A DNA stretch of 64,000 nt, from the NCBI GenBank assembly GCA_009746045.1, contig RPFO01000406.1, forward strand, positions 3,072,872 through 3,136,871. Reading direction: 5' to 3'. The notes under the pieces are model-generated. The model had not been told where the DNA came from. It ran no database searches and saw only the letters and a program-made list of their open reading frames with translations. Both the position numbers and the translations under genes were made by a program. Origin of the DNA: Mesostigma viride. Its lineage: Eukaryota > Streptophyta > Mesostigmatophyceae > Mesostigmatales > Mesostigmataceae. Every line of letters starts with the position of its first letter. Within the stretch, counting starts at the first letter, position 1. Positions 9,468-21,076 of the stretch are shown here, in pieces.

Positions 9468-11786
9468 TCACGGGTGTTGCATCGTCATGCGCTTGCGCAA
9501 CACTGCGTACTGCGGGGCAGCCTCCCGCGCCTCCTTGGTGAGTGCATCCGCGGGATTGAGTTCATCCGCGATGTGCTGGAGACGCGTGACGCAGGAGGCC
9601 GCCTCAGCGAGTACGAGGTAATCAACGTCCTGTGACCGCGCATAGGGATTGTCAAGGAAGGCCAAACAACTTTGTGAGTCAGTGTGCACCGTGCTAGTCC
9701 AGTGAAGAGTGAACCCACACGAGCCAAATACCCAACCCAGCAAGTACCGCAGCCACATGCCATGTGAGATAGCTGAAACAATGCCCCGGCATTCAGCCGT
9801 GTTGGGGCTAGTGGCAATGCGGCTGTGCAAGCGCGAGTACCAATCTAACAACATGCCAGGCTGGCCCTCATTGCTGATAAAGAACAGTGCCCCCATGCGG
9901 GCCCGCACTTGGCTGACTGTGCGCGTCTCTAGATTAGCATCCGTCACTATCTCGAGGTGCACCGGCTGTGAGCAATCGAGCCCACGAAGCACAATGCCGG
10001 GCGTCATGGCCAGCTGCCGCCGAACATGAATGGACCCTAGTCCTTCCAGCACATCATCGGGCAGGCGAGCGAGCACTGCCAAATCAGGTGCCACCGTGTC
10101 CGCCAACCACCCGAGCTTGCCCTTAACCGAGGGCCCATGGGTTGCCAACAGCGGGGACGGGAGGTCGGCCAGCAGGTCAACCACATAGTTGCGGCTATCC
10201 TGCATGTGCATGACCCATTCGCCAGAACGCGAATCCCGCTGCAACGTAGACTGCACGCCGCAAAACACCACGGGTTTACCCTCCTCATGATCCACCGCCC
10301 TGCCCAGGGGAAACTTAGCCGCCACTGCAGCAAGAAACTGGGTAGCAAAGGTGCGAGGTGCCACCAGCTTGAAGTCATCGCCATGCCACACGAAGAGGGC
10401 TGGCTCGCCAGGGACGCCGGTGGGGACCACAAAGAAGTTAGGATCCGCGCGATGGTACGTGGCCCCTAAGCTCTGCAAGACCTCCTCCGCGGAAATGCGG
10501 AAGATGATGGGAGAGCTCTGCAGCCCCTCCACCCCTGTCAACAGCTCGATATACTCGCTGCCAATGGTGCCATCCTGCCAGACCACCGGGACCTTCACCA
10601 CGTAGCGGGTGCCTTGCCATGTTTGCTGCGCGACCCCAGCGTCGCTGTGGAGGAATGCCCGCTGAAAGTCACCGCACCACATCCCGTAGTCCTTGCCCGC
10701 GTTCCGCTTGCCCAAGTAGATGACCGTCAGTAGCCGATGCGAAACATGGTTGAGCCCAGGGGTATAAAGATCCTTGGCGTCCAGCGGGGAGGACCCCTTC
10801 GTCTCCGTGACCACGGGCCTTACCCGGAACACCACCGAAGAGTTGGTCTCGTCCGGCTTGTAGGTGAGCACGAACTTCAACCGCAACCGCGTGGCCCCGG
10901 CTGGCACACTCTCCAATCCTCGGTAGACCTCGCGCTCTCGCCACTGCTCCTTGGCTCGAATGAACGCGTCGCGCCACAAAGCAAACTTGAGAGGATCTTG
11001 ACAGTCCAGGACAAGTTGCTCCCACGTCACAGGGCTATCCGCCGCCAGTGAGTGTGAGTGGAGGCCGAAGCTGCGCGGGTGCCAATCCTGAGGCTGAATG
11101 ATGGACTGGACGAGCGGCGGTGTGGAAAACGCCGCCATCGGTAAGCGCCGCACGACGCCGGGCTGCCCGACCACCACCCCCAATGGAGCGTGGTACTCGC
11201 GAAGCGGGATGCTGCCCACCCCCGCGACTGACAGCAAGTCAGCGGACACTGAGAACCCCGGGTATGATACGAAAGGTTCGCCCAGCAAGGCCACATCCTC
11301 GTAGCCATCCACGACGTGAAACGGCGTGTCAATGCCCAACACCGGCAGCACCACCATCCCGGTAACTTGATATGCCGAAGTGCCTGCAAAGTCGGTCACC
11401 GATTTGTACGGCGACTCTAGCACTGGATACAGGGTGGCTGCCCGACGAGAGATAATAGACACGGATGCTTGCGTGTCCACAGCCACCAGCTGCCACGGTC
11501 TACACGTAGGAAACAAGGCTGACTTAACCGGCCTGACCCCCTGTGAGAGAGTTTTGACCTGAGCCACCCCTGATGCAGCTTTCGCTTTAAGCGCCTGAGC
11601 ACGCCACAAGGCCGTGACCGTTGAAGCCAGGTCCCTAGGTGGGCGAGGCGCATGGGCAGGACCCTGACCCTCCGGCGAGGCCACGCTAGGCGGGCCTCCC
11701 ACATTATCCGTGGCTAGCACAGGAGGTGAGTCACTACGTGCACTAGGTCCCGTCAAACCCACCCCATCCTCATCCCACCCATCCAC
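9468..11786 (-). pseudogene. Copia-1 protease-like, reverse transcriptase and RNase H
   Basis: A 772-residue frame. Near residue 104 is a retropepsin-like segment (V-D-T-Q-A-x-V-S-I-I-S, later L-L-G-E-P-F). The reverse transcriptase follows, with the first catalytic Asp in G-D-F-Q-R-A-F-L and motif C as W-H-G-D-D at about residue 467-471 instead of Y-V-D-D. The RNase H has D-A-N, A-E-C and T-D-S-Q-S motifs and the usual copia ending A-D-A-L-T-K. The frame overlaps the upstream integrase frame (11753-11786) but is shifted. A run of eight Gs at 11811-11818 near the overlap is the likely place of the indel. The protease-like domain follows the integrase instead of preceding it; the copia element at 50300 has the same order. 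Confidence 0.83.
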
Positions 11787-12549
11787 GGGGTCATATTGGG
11801 GCCCAGGGGAGGGGGGGGTGTAGCTGTGTCTGCCCCTGGGAGCGACCCGTGGGGTACCACCTCAGATGCTACGACAGGCGCATTATCCTTCACTACCCAC
11901 CCCAGTGCCCTGTTGGCTGCCAGCTCACTCTCCATGCCATCCCCTTGCTTATAGCCTGCCACCGATGCCCATGGTACCCTATACACCCGATCATTCCACT
12001 CTATGTCTATGACCCGCAGCGGCCAGTCTAACTTTGTGATGGCCCCAGGCCCCTGCATGGTGCCCCGTTTGCCGCTGGGCGAGCTCTCCTTGTGGAACAT
12101 GACCAACTGCCCGACCTCAAAAGCGCTAGACAAATCAGGCAGCGTGGCATCCTTGAGCCGCAGCTTGGCGGCGGTATCCTGTAGATGCTGTTGGTATGCC
12201 TCTACTACCTCGGGTGAGTAGGTGCCCGCTGACAGCCCCCGAGGCGTGACTAGCCCAAAGCCCTTGACATCGAGCACGTGCCTATGGTTGCACACATGCA
12301 TGAGCTCCTTGCACCACGCCGTCTTGACCGCGTAGGATTTGCCATGTGGGTTATCCTGTCGCTTGGCTGCCACAGTCTTGACATAGCTTACAGTGCGATC
12401 TATCATGCCCATATTGCCGTGATCCTCACGCCCCACGATGACCACGGCCTCCATCCCCGGCAAACCTTGCACACAGCGGAACTGCTGGTCTAGCATGAGC
12501 TCCACTACGGGATGAAAGAAAGCCAGGCTGATCTTGATAGCCCTGTGCA
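11753..12549 (-). pseudogene. Copia-1 integrase, C-terminal part
   Basis: Residues after the deletion point resemble the end of the integrase core of copia-2. A D-Q-Q-F segment is shared, then R-E-D-H-G-N-M-G-M-I-D-R-T where copia-2 has its catalytic Glu region. The C-terminal domain (G-Q-L-V-M-F-H-K, G-P-G-A-I-T-K) binds DNA in related integrases. The frame continues backwards into the 5' LTR only because of the deletion and has no authentic start. It ends within the overlap with the downstream frame. Confidence 0.75.
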
Positions 12550-12861
12550 GGTCACGTTGAGCTTGGGATAAGGTGAACACAGAGAACTGCTGTCGGAGCT
12601 GGCCCACCACTGGTTTATGTCTTAGCCAGCAAACCCTATCCGGTTAGCCGTAACCGTGGGACAAGCTAGCTGTCCGTACCGACCCGGATAAGGCCCCGGA
12701 CTGGGGCCTAGGTGGCGCCGGCCCTAGGCGCCGCCCTTAGACCGGTCGACCGCATCGGACCGCCGGATTATAGCCGGCGGCTTAGCGGACGCTAGCGGAA
12801 GGCATGCGGACGGACATGGGGAACTTAGAGCCAGATCCTAGGGCTCTAGAGTTACTCAACT
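12550..12861 (-). repeat. Copia-1 5' LTR, truncated at its 3' end
   Basis: 312 bp matching 8778-9089. Its outer boundary is set by the TTTTA duplication. The inner boundary, GTGCAG/GTCACG, is a deletion junction with the integrase sequence. Confidence 0.85.
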
Positions 12862-13181
12862 TTTTATACAAGATCTTCGTATCCATCCTAGTCACACAGA
12901 ACAGAACAACACCGCACACAGCCTGGCAGAATCTTTCATGAGATCCTAAATCTGTCGTAAGCACTGAAGTCCCAAAGGAGCATTTAAGACTCAATAGTAC
13001 CAACTAACAAACTACAACCCCACGTGGATCAGGCCACGACCAATGAGGGCTCCTATCAGTAGTATCAGCCAACAAACTACAACCCTACGTGGATCAGGCC
13101 ACGACCAATGAGGGTTCCTATCAGTTGGTTGACAAAGTATCAGCTCCAAGTACCGTCGTCTTAGAAACCTCATAACTTTCT

Positions 13182-15328
13182 TGTCGCGTCCGTGATCTAT
13201 CACGTCCGCAATTCAGATTTTAGCGTAATTCTGACGTCCGCAGCCTTGTGCGGGTTGCTATACCGCGGCCCGGTACTGACGCCGCGGATCTCAATTGTAC
13301 TCACGCGCCAAGTCCGCTGAATTTGCTGACGGAACTTTTGGGCGGACCTGAATTTCACTGACATTCGTCACAAGGGCAGTTTGCCGAATGCTGGTACGCA
13401 GCAAGCCGGCGAGGCACTGAGCAGATGTGCAATTTCAGGATTTCAACGTGGGACACCAGACACAAATGCAAGGAAGCCCCAGGCGGTGCCTGGCATAGCC
13501 GATAGATTTGCCCTTGTATATTTGTGTTCGCTTGACAGATAAAGCTTGAAGTTTAGCTTGTCGGAAATTAGACAATGTTATGATTGGCTGATGTCTAAAG
13601 TGGCGCTAGTGGCGCCAGCCGCCAGGCTTGAGCTTTGAGCAGTATAGAAGGATGAGCAACGAACCATGGTGGTCGTTGTTCGTCCGTTTCTCTCCCTCAC
13701 AACTGGTTTGTTGTCTTCATGGGGTGAAATAGTTCGAGCAGCCCGGAGCAGCCCCCGTGAGTGGTTGCATGCAGTCAGTTGCCATGAGGATGGACTGACG
13801 GATATGACAATGTATTGGTTTTGTTAAGAATGTGTGTAAGACTGAGAACGAGACAAGGGACAGGGCCTTCGGGCACCCTGGTCGTCGTTGGCAAGAATGC
13901 CAGTAGGAACTAGGTCGGGAACACACGCGCACTGCCGCCACAAGGGGCCTGCAGTGGCGTCAACCAAGGGACCTCACAGCTGCTCTTATAACTACAACAT
14001 TACAACTCGACACTCTTTGTAATTCGTCATGTATCTCATTGGAATTGAAATGTCTTTTGGTTGCTTTAACCCTTGGATGGTGTCTAACTCGTTCCTAAAA
14101 GTAGTCACCAGTTGCACTTTGCACTATAAAGTCCACAAACCAACCTAATAACAATTTTACTATCCATATTGGGACCAAAGCACACACATATATTGAGTTA
14201 CTTGGGGGTCATGTTGGTGGTCATGTTGCAATGTCCTATGGGTACATTTTAAGGACCCCCCCCAGGGGGATCCGCTGGGTGCGAGACATGATACACCTAA
14301 AATGCATTTTATGTGGTTTAAACAACTTTATTGGACCTGGCCTTGGAAAGGCAGTTAAATTGGTAGCCATGCATGGCTTCTAAACACTCACATCACTGGT
14401 TGTCCCAGGGACCCAGCTGTACTATCTAAAAATAACTGGAAGATGACAAGCTAAAAATGAGTGGCAGCTGTGCACCAGGGTACCCCCCTGTACTGTAACC
14501 GTTAATCAGTCCCTGCAAACTTGGTCTGAACATAGTGATGTCCGGTATCAGGGTGTACTACACATCTAGCTCTAGCAGCAGACCTAAAAATATCACGGAA
14601 ATATCTACTGGCATTCGCGCCAGCTCGGTTCTAAAACTGGTCACTATTTGTAGTTACGAGTAAAACTGGTAACTAGAAATAGGTACTAGTACCATCCAAG
14701 GGTTAATGATAAAGCATGGTCTCAAGAATCGGCTGGTTGGGCCGGATTGCCTGTCATGAAGGTGGCGGTGCCATAAAGGACCGCACCTTTCATTCTCATT
14801 TTAAACGGACGAACAACCCATGATGGGTTCAGTCCGGCCAGCCTGGATGTTCCTCCTGCTTCACCCAGGGAAGCACAAGGAAGAGGTTATTGCTTAGCCT
14901 TCAAAAGCATCTGAAGAGGTTAGGCTTTTCCCGGTAAAAAGCCATTGAAGGGGTTATTGCTAAGCCTTTAAAAGCATGCATGTTAAGGTTGTTGCTGATC
15001 CTGGAAAAGCATCTTGGAGCAGCTGGATTTTTTTTTCCTTTTTGCTGCTGCCTGGAATGACGCCCTCTTTGGGCTTCCTTCTTTAGTGTGAGATGCCTTT
15101 CTTTCACTTTTTGCTCTCACGTTGTTGTGAGCTAAATAGTGGGGGGGGAGGTGGCATATCTCACACATGATTACTGCTGATAGTGGATGCATTCCAAGAA
15201 GCGGTAATGACCAGTCTAGGATGATATGGCACGCAAACGCGACAGCTGTCGCGTCCGTGATCTATCACGTCCGCAATTCAGATTTTAGCGTAATTCTGAC
15301 GTCCGCAGCCTTGTGCGGGTTGCTATAC
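13182..15328. mobile_element. Non-coding insert with 82-bp terminal direct repeats
   Basis: Absent from the sister LTR at 48052-48829, which passes directly from AACTTTCT to ACTGATCC with four intervening bases. The first and last 82 bp (13182-13263 and 15247-15328) are identical and begin TGTCGCGTCC. The 1983 bp between them contain no gene I can support, some short A- and C-rich runs, and a possible TATA (TATAGAAGG near 13645). Short identical terminal repeats around non-coding DNA suggest a TRIM-like non-autonomous LTR element. I see no clean target duplication or TG...CA ends, so the class is uncertain. Confidence 0.6.
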
Positions 15329-15407
15329 TGATCCAAAAGTCCTCAAATAAAAGCCAAACATTCACAAAACAAAGGATGTAACAACAAAGTCATTTTTGCT
15401 TGTTACA

Positions 15408-15427
15408 TATCTCCCCCTCAAAACTGG
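15408..15427 (-). other. Gypsy polypurine tract, copy 1
   Basis: On the minus strand, TTTTGAGGGGGAGATA lies directly before the TGTAAC start of the 3' LTR. This is the expected place and composition of the plus-strand primer. Confidence 0.8.
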
Positions 15428-15822
15428 ACCTCCCAGGTCCAATAGCCAACTCTTGAAGGCAGAGGAACATTGAACAGAAATCCACCATCTCTTGGGAAAA
15501 GCAGATGGGTTTTTACATCCCTGGAAACAGGGCCTCCTATCTCCTAAACATCTAGTCACAGGTTTCTACAGCAAACAAGTCACTACCTTATCTACTATAA
15601 AGCCAGATAAACACATCTCATAATACAAGGTCTTCCATTCAGCATCCTGGAACCTGGAACTCTGGACTGGAACATCAGAACTGGACTGGAGCCCCCCCCC
15701 ATCATCCATCCTGGAATCCCCCCCTCACACCACAATCCAAAGCACCTTCCATGCTCTTCCCCCATCCTTCCCCATCCTCTTCCTGCACAGCTCTGTTCTT
15801 CACAGGCTATACCAATCCCCAT

Positions 15823-16952
15823 TCACACCATCCTTGCCCTGGTCCCAAACAAGGGAAACTGCTCCACCATGTGAACCAAGTCTGGCCAGTTCCTGCTGAC
15901 CTGCAGCACCATGCACGTCTCTGCAGCCCCTGCTGCCATCTGGGCAACATAACGCAGGCATGTCCCTGGGTAGGAGAGAAGCACCACAGACTGGCTCTCA
16001 GGATCCATCACCCAAGTAGAAGACGTCTTGTGCCTGCTCACCCATGACCTGTACGCCCACCAGAACTGGAGAAAGGTCTTGACCACTGACCACTTAGCAC
16101 CTATCAAAGGCACCAACACCCTCAATGGGGTCAGACGAACCTTGAGCTCCATGGTGTACTTAGGCAACCCTGGGCTGCAGAAAAGGTTGGATGTCTCCAA
16201 AGGGAAGCACCCCTTGACCGAGCTGGAAGAAGAAGGAGCCAAGTCAAAGTCTCCCTGCTGACTGAAAACTCCAACAACTCCATGTAGGAGGCCTCACCCA
16301 TGCTCACTGGCTGGAACTGCATGAAGGCTCCTTTCAAAGCCTCAGGCAAGGTGGTCAACATATCCTGCCCCTCTGCAGGTCTCATGTCAATCTCAGGTCC
16401 TGGAGTCAAGGCAAACATCCTGTGCAACAGGTGGCCCACAAAAGGAGAGCCAATCTCATACAGGCTGGTGTGCAACTGAGACAAGACCTCCTCCACATAA
16501 CCCTCAGGGCTCACTTCCCCCTCCTCCCTGTTAAGGGCAGCCACTGCCTTGGCCAGCGTCTCACAATGCTCACAAGGTCCCGTGCACTTCCTGTGATCCA
16601 CATAGGCCACCACATTCTTGACAGGTACCACATGACGAGGAATCTGAATGATGGGAGTGCTGCTGGAGCTGAGAGCTATGTTAACACCACTCCCCATCTG
16701 GGGCTGGGACAAGGACAACCCCTGAAGAAGCTCCTGTAGCTTATCCTGCTTGGAGATCACTGAATGCAAGAGCTTGTTAATGGTATCCATCTGCTGACCC
16801 CTCCTAAGGTCACGCCTGACAATACTGTCAAACAGGGATTCCACATAACTCATGGGGTTGGGGTTTCTGGATGCATACCCGTGACCCCTTCCTCCGTGGT
16901 GGCGCCCAGGCCCAAGTTGGGGTACGTGAACTCCTCCTCCATCTGGGACCAC
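15823..16952 (-). pseudogene. Gypsy third ORF (unknown), frameshifted copy
   Basis: This ORF lies between integrase and 3' LTR, where an envelope-like gene can occur. Copy 2 has it intact as 357 residues (49224-50297). Here one base is missing near 16260 and another near 15841, so the frame is split into 16131-16952 and 15823-16242. The protein has a C-T-G-P-C-E-H-C cluster and no signal peptide or transmembrane stretch that I can see. The N-terminal M-S-Y-V-E-S-L-F is the start shared by both copies. Function unknown; it does not look like a classical envelope protein. Confidence 0.7.
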
Positions 16953-16977
16953 ACAGCATGCACGAAGAAACCATTCG

Positions 16978-18896
16978 TTAGTCCTGAGATATAGGAAGGG
17001 GAGCAGTGGTTTTCACCAACTCAGTATACCAAGAAGGAAGAGTGAGCCCCTTCTTTTGGCAATACTCCTGGACCACCTCATGGCAGTGAGTCAAGTCAGA
17101 CAACCACAGCCATGTGGCAGTAGACTCTAACTCTCCTTTCCAGTGCACCTTAAACTGCAGCTGCTTGGTCCTACCCTTTCCTTTGACTCTGTGAGCCACC
17201 AGCTGCTCCACTTCATATATCCTCTCCCCCTCAGTATCCAGCTCAAATGGTAATGGAGCAGAAAGGCGTCCCTGCAAGGTATTGCGTTTATACAGTTTGA
17301 GCTGGGCCAGGTGAAACACATTAGTCTTAAGCCTCCAGTGGGAAGGCACCTGGACTTGAACTACAGTCCCATAGTGGAAGGTGTCCAGGACAGGGTAAGG
17401 TCCCAACCACAAGGGTTGCAGTTTCCTGCATTGCTCCTTTTCAGGTAGCACACGATTAGCCTCCAAGAGCACCAGGTCACCAGGAGCCACAAAGGTGTGT
17501 GTAGCCAACATCTGTTGCCAAGCATTGTTTAAATACTTGTCCTGTGCATGCAACATCTGAGCAGCACCATACTGTGAGCTTCCTGGAAGGATGCTATCAA
17601 CTGGTGGACAGAGGTTAGGCGTCTTCTGAAGGGGCCTTCAGCATCCCTATCAGGTAACTCCAGGTCAAATGGAGTCAAGGGGCACTGGCCATGGCAAATG
17701 ACAAATGGAGACATTTGGTGAGGAGCCAGGGGTGAGTTGTTGATGGCAAACTCTATGAAGGGAAGTTTCTTGTCCCATTCCTTGTTATCATGGGTACAAT
17801 AGTGCTTCTGGCATTCCCGTACAATACGGTTCAGCCTCTCCACAGCCCCCGTGCTGGCACACCTGTATGCTACTCCAAAGGCCAACTTAGTGTCTAGGAT
17901 GTCAAAGAAGGACTTCCAAAACCCAGACATCCACAAGGGATCCTGGTCAGTGATGATTACACGTGGCATGCCATGCAATCTGTACACCTCCTTCATGAAC
18001 AACTCTACACACTGGGCAGCTGTGAGATGGGCATTGCAGGGGATGAGGTGGCACATTCTAGACAGCCTGTCCATCACCACCAGTATCCTGTCATTGCCAG
18101 CATCAGAAACAGGCAAGCCACAAATGAAGTCCATGGTCACACTGATCCAGGGTCGAAGGGGAATAGGCATGGCCATAGGAAAGATAGGCACTGCCTGAGT
18201 CCTAACCTTATTCCTTTGGCATGAGTCACAGGAAGCCACATAGGCTTTGATATCACGAAACATGCCAGGCCACCAAAACCTCTCTTGTACTTCATGGAGA
18301 AGCTTAGCATACCCAGGATGACACGCAGTCACGTCGTCATGGAAGCAATGCAACACAGTGGGAATGGCCATTTCTGGCACATAGACCTTCCTGGTCACTA
18401 CATGATCTGCATCCTGGGTGTGGACATACAGGACTCCCTCCCAGTACTCCACAGGCCTGTTACCAAAGCTTCCTTCCTGAATGGCCTTAGTGGCCAGGTC
18501 CTCAGTTTTAGTGAAGGCCTTAATCACGTCCAGCAGGGCTATACTCATAGGGTTAGGCAGGACTAGCTGTTTGCCAGGTCCTAAAGGCTGCAGCTGCAGC
18601 ACCTCACCCTCCTGCAGGTGACTAGTGACTAGATGCTTGGATGACAGAACATCAGCCACAGGTGTACGTGACTTCCCCTTGATCTCAGCTGCCAATCCTC
18701 TAGACTTGGTCAGCATCCCTGGCTCCAGTATCCACTTCCTGGGCCGTCCCTTCCCCCTCCTAGGATTCTCTGTGCTTGGTTGTGTTGTGAGAGTGGGCTG
18801 GCTACCAGCAGAACCCTCCCTAAGACTGCTCTGCAGTGACTGACCCCCACCCTGGACGCCTGTCGACCCTGGGACAGAGCCCTGGTCAATGAGCAT
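16978..18896 (-). pseudogene. Gypsy integrase and chromodomain, frameshifted copy
   Basis: The integrase part (17529-18896) has the zinc-binding H-x6-H and C-x2-C pairs. It also has core residues in M-D-F-I-C-G, T-D-Q-D-P and the V-E-R-L-N-R segment. One base is missing near 17565 relative to copy 2, which moves the C-terminal domain and chromodomain into another frame (16978-17556). The chromodomain covers about the last 60-80 residues (Y-E-V-E-Q-L-V then H-W-K-G, then W). Chromodomains of this type steer integration towards marked chromatin. The frame also differs from that of RT (see findings). Confidence 0.86.
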
Positions 18897-18916
18897 CTCG
18901 TGACTAAAGCTAGCCT

Positions 18917-21076
18917 CTACAGGGGGTGGCTCAGCTTGGAGGTTTGCTGGTTAGCTGCCTGTGCCCTGGTGACAGCACCACACTCTACTACAGAAACCAT
19001 GGCAGCACAAATATCCAGATCCTCGTGAAATGCTCCCATCAGATCCCTTCTTCTAGAGAGGGCGTCTGGCACCACATTCTGTGATCCTGGGACATACTGC
19101 ACAGAGAAAGGATAGAATCCCCCTAGGTACTCCATCCACCCAGCCATCCTCTTACTCATCCTACTCTGTTCTAGCACGTGCACCAAGGGCCTGTGGTCAG
19201 TCATCAGGGTGATAGACTCTTGCCCTAGCCCATCTGTAGCACTGCTAGCCACAGAAAACTGAGCTCCCTTCAACAGATGCTCCCACTTGTGACATGCTAC
19301 CACTAAACCCAGCAACTCCTGCTCGTGTACAGGGTAGTTACGTTCAGCTGAGCTCATGGTTTTAGACATGTACTCCACTGGCTGTGGTCCATAGCCATGG
19401 TCTTGCATCAGCACAGCACCTATGGCGCCTTGAGAGGCATCTGACCTAACCTGATAAGGTAGATCTGGATTGGGACCCACTAGCACAGGGGTGGATGTGA
19501 GCTTCTGCTTCAACAGGTCAAAGGCCTGCTGACACCTATCTGTCCACTCAAACTGAACATCCTTCTTGATTAACTCAAGCAAGGGGGTGGAGATGGCAGC
19601 CATGTCAGGGATAAAACGCCTGTACCACCCCACCATGCCCAGGAAGGACTTGACATCATGTGCAGACTGCAACACAGGCCACTCAAGGATGGCAGCAATC
19701 TTAGCATTGTCAGGTGTCATACCCAAGGAACTCAACTTGTACCCTAGGAACCCCACTTCATGCCCCCACTCCACCTTAGACCTCTTGACAGACAAGTGGT
19801 AGTGCTGGATGACCTTCAGGACCTCCTCCACGTTCTCCAGATGCTCCTTGAACGTCTTTGAGTGCACCAGGATGTCGTCCATGTAGGCCACCACGCAGGT
19901 CCTGAACACGGGTCTTGCAGGGTCACACAGGTGGGCAATGTCTTTGAACCTGGGATTCCTGAGATCAGGGGAGATCTGAGGCAGAGAGTTCCCTGTCAGA
20001 TGGCCAAAGATAGCATTCACAAACATCTGCATAGTAGCTGGGCTGTTGGAGGCCCCCATGGGCATCACAGTCCACTGGAACTGACCCCAGGGTGTGGAGA
20101 ATGCAGTTTTTGGAATGTCCTCAGTAGCTATCCTGATCTGCCAGAACGCGTGTCTAAGGTCAAACTTGGTGAAGTAAGATGATCCAGCTGTCCTCTCTAG
20201 CAGCTCATCAATCCGTGGCAAGGGATACTTGGACTTCACTGTGACCTTGTTCAGGCCTCTCAGATCAATGCACAACCGCCATCCACCATCATGCTTGGGG
20301 ACAAGCAAACACCCAGAGCTGAAAGGACTATTGGCAGGAAGAATGAGTCCAGCTTCCAACAAGCCTGTCAAGATCACCTTCAGCTCTGCCATCTCAGCTG
20401 GCCCCATCCTGTACATGGGAACAAAGGGAGGCCTGGCACCATCCACAAGCTTGATGACATGAGTGATTGGCCCTTCAGGAGGGTACTGTGGCATTTTGTC
20501 CTCAAAAATGGCAGCAAACCTGTCCAAAAGGGCATCATGCAGCTTCTGCTCCTCCTCTGTGACAGCTGGTACTGGGTTCACAGCATTCACCGTGTGGCCA
20601 TGAGTCTCATCAGAGGGTGAGTTAGGAACCAGATGTAAGAGAAAGACGTGTTCCACTGGGTAAGTAGCCAGGTAAGACAAGGTGTGATTGGCAGACCATA
20701 CGTGCTTAAGTAATGCAGCACGTTTCTCTTCCAGTGAAGGCACCTTGACGTCCTCCTTGGCACCTGCAACCCCTCTCCCATCATTGACAGCCTCATTAGT
20801 AGAACAGCACTCTGTGACTGGTCTTTCTCCCCCCTTAATCACTGTGGTGGCGTCCCACACTGACCCATCCTGAAACTGCACCACCTTCTCAGACCACAAG
20901 ATGGCAGGATTAGCAGACTCCAACCATGGCATCCCCAGAATCACATCAGCAGCAGTGAGTGGAATGACATCTGCTGTGACAGACAAGGTTTGACGTGAGC
21001 ACACTTGAAAAAGCAGTTGCACGTAGCCAGGTGAGTTACTCTGCCTACCATCAGAATATTGGACCTTAACAGGCAC
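18917..21076 (-). CDS. Gypsy protease C-terminus, reverse transcriptase and RNase H
   Basis: A 719-residue frame. It starts with the end of the retropepsin (V-I-L-G-M-P-W). The reverse transcriptase follows, with D-L-R-H-A-F-W and the catalytic Y-M-D-D at about residue 398. RNase H comes next, with D-A-S-Q-G-A-I-G-A near residue 545, a Glu in V-H-E-Q-E-L and T-D-H-R-P-L. The frame is intact here, whereas copy 2 has lost one base near the end. It ends in a stop just short of the integrase frame. A 136-bp overlap with the protease frame suggests a second frame change within protease; both copies share it. Confidence 0.9.
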   Translation of the reverse strand: MPVKVQYSDGRQSNSPGYVQLLFQVCSRQTLSVTADVIPLTAADVILGMPWLESANPAILWSEKVVQFQDGSVWDATTVIKGGERPVTECCSTNEAVNDGRGVAGAKEDVKVPSLEEKRAALLKHVWSANHTLSYLATYPVEHVFLLHLVPNSPSDETHGHTVNAVNPVPAVTEEEQKLHDALLDRFAAIFEDKMPQYPPEGPITHVIKLVDGARPPFVPMYRMGPAEMAELKVILTGLLEAGLILPANSPFSSGCLLVPKHDGGWRLCIDLRGLNKVTVKSKYPLPRIDELLERTAGSSYFTKFDLRHAFWQIRIATEDIPKTAFSTPWGQFQWTVMPMGASNSPATMQMFVNAIFGHLTGNSLPQISPDLRNPRFKDIAHLCDPARPVFRTCVVAYMDDILVHSKTFKEHLENVEEVLKVIQHYHLSVKRSKVEWGHEVGFLGYKLSSLGMTPDNAKIAAILEWPVLQSAHDVKSFLGMVGWYRRFIPDMAAISTPLLELIKKDVQFEWTDRCQQAFDLLKQKLTSTPVLVGPNPDLPYQVRSDASQGAIGAVLMQDHGYGPQPVEYMSKTMSSAERNYPVHEQELLGLVVACHKWEHLLKGAQFSVASSATDGLGQESITLMTDHRPLVHVLEQSRMSKRMAGWMEYLGGFYPFSVQYVPGSQNVVPDALSRRRDLMGAFHEDLDICAAMVSVVECGAVTRAQAANQQTSKLSHPL

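Larger units (their letters stand above)
8745..12861 (-). mobile_element. Copia-type element with internal deletion
   Basis: Minus-orientation LTR retrotransposon inserted in the gypsy LTR. TTTTA is duplicated at 8740-8744 and 12862-12866, and the gypsy LTR at 48052 shows the empty site. The 3' LTR is 8745-9089 (345 bp). The 5' LTR is 12550-12861 (312 bp), which lacks the last 33 bp. A deletion joins that LTR directly to the integrase coding region at 12549/12550, so the primer site, gag and the first part of integrase are gone. The termini are AGTT...AACT, not TG...CA. The copy is non-autonomous. Confidence 0.87.
8367..15407 (-). repeat. Gypsy 3' LTR, split by two insertions
   Basis: LTR pieces 8367-8744, 12862-13181 and 15329-15407 together match the uninterrupted LTR at 48052-48829 base for base apart from scattered substitutions. 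The LTR starts TGTAAC and ends GTTACA on the plus strand. The first gap is the copia element with TTTTA duplicated. The second is the insert with 82-bp direct repeats. The uninterrupted LTR gives the empty-site sequence for both. Confidence 0.9.

Noticed and set aside
13717-13941. Small ORF inside the 82-bp-repeat element
   Set aside because: 74 codons, no motif, no neighbouring gene signals; expected by chance in 2 kb.
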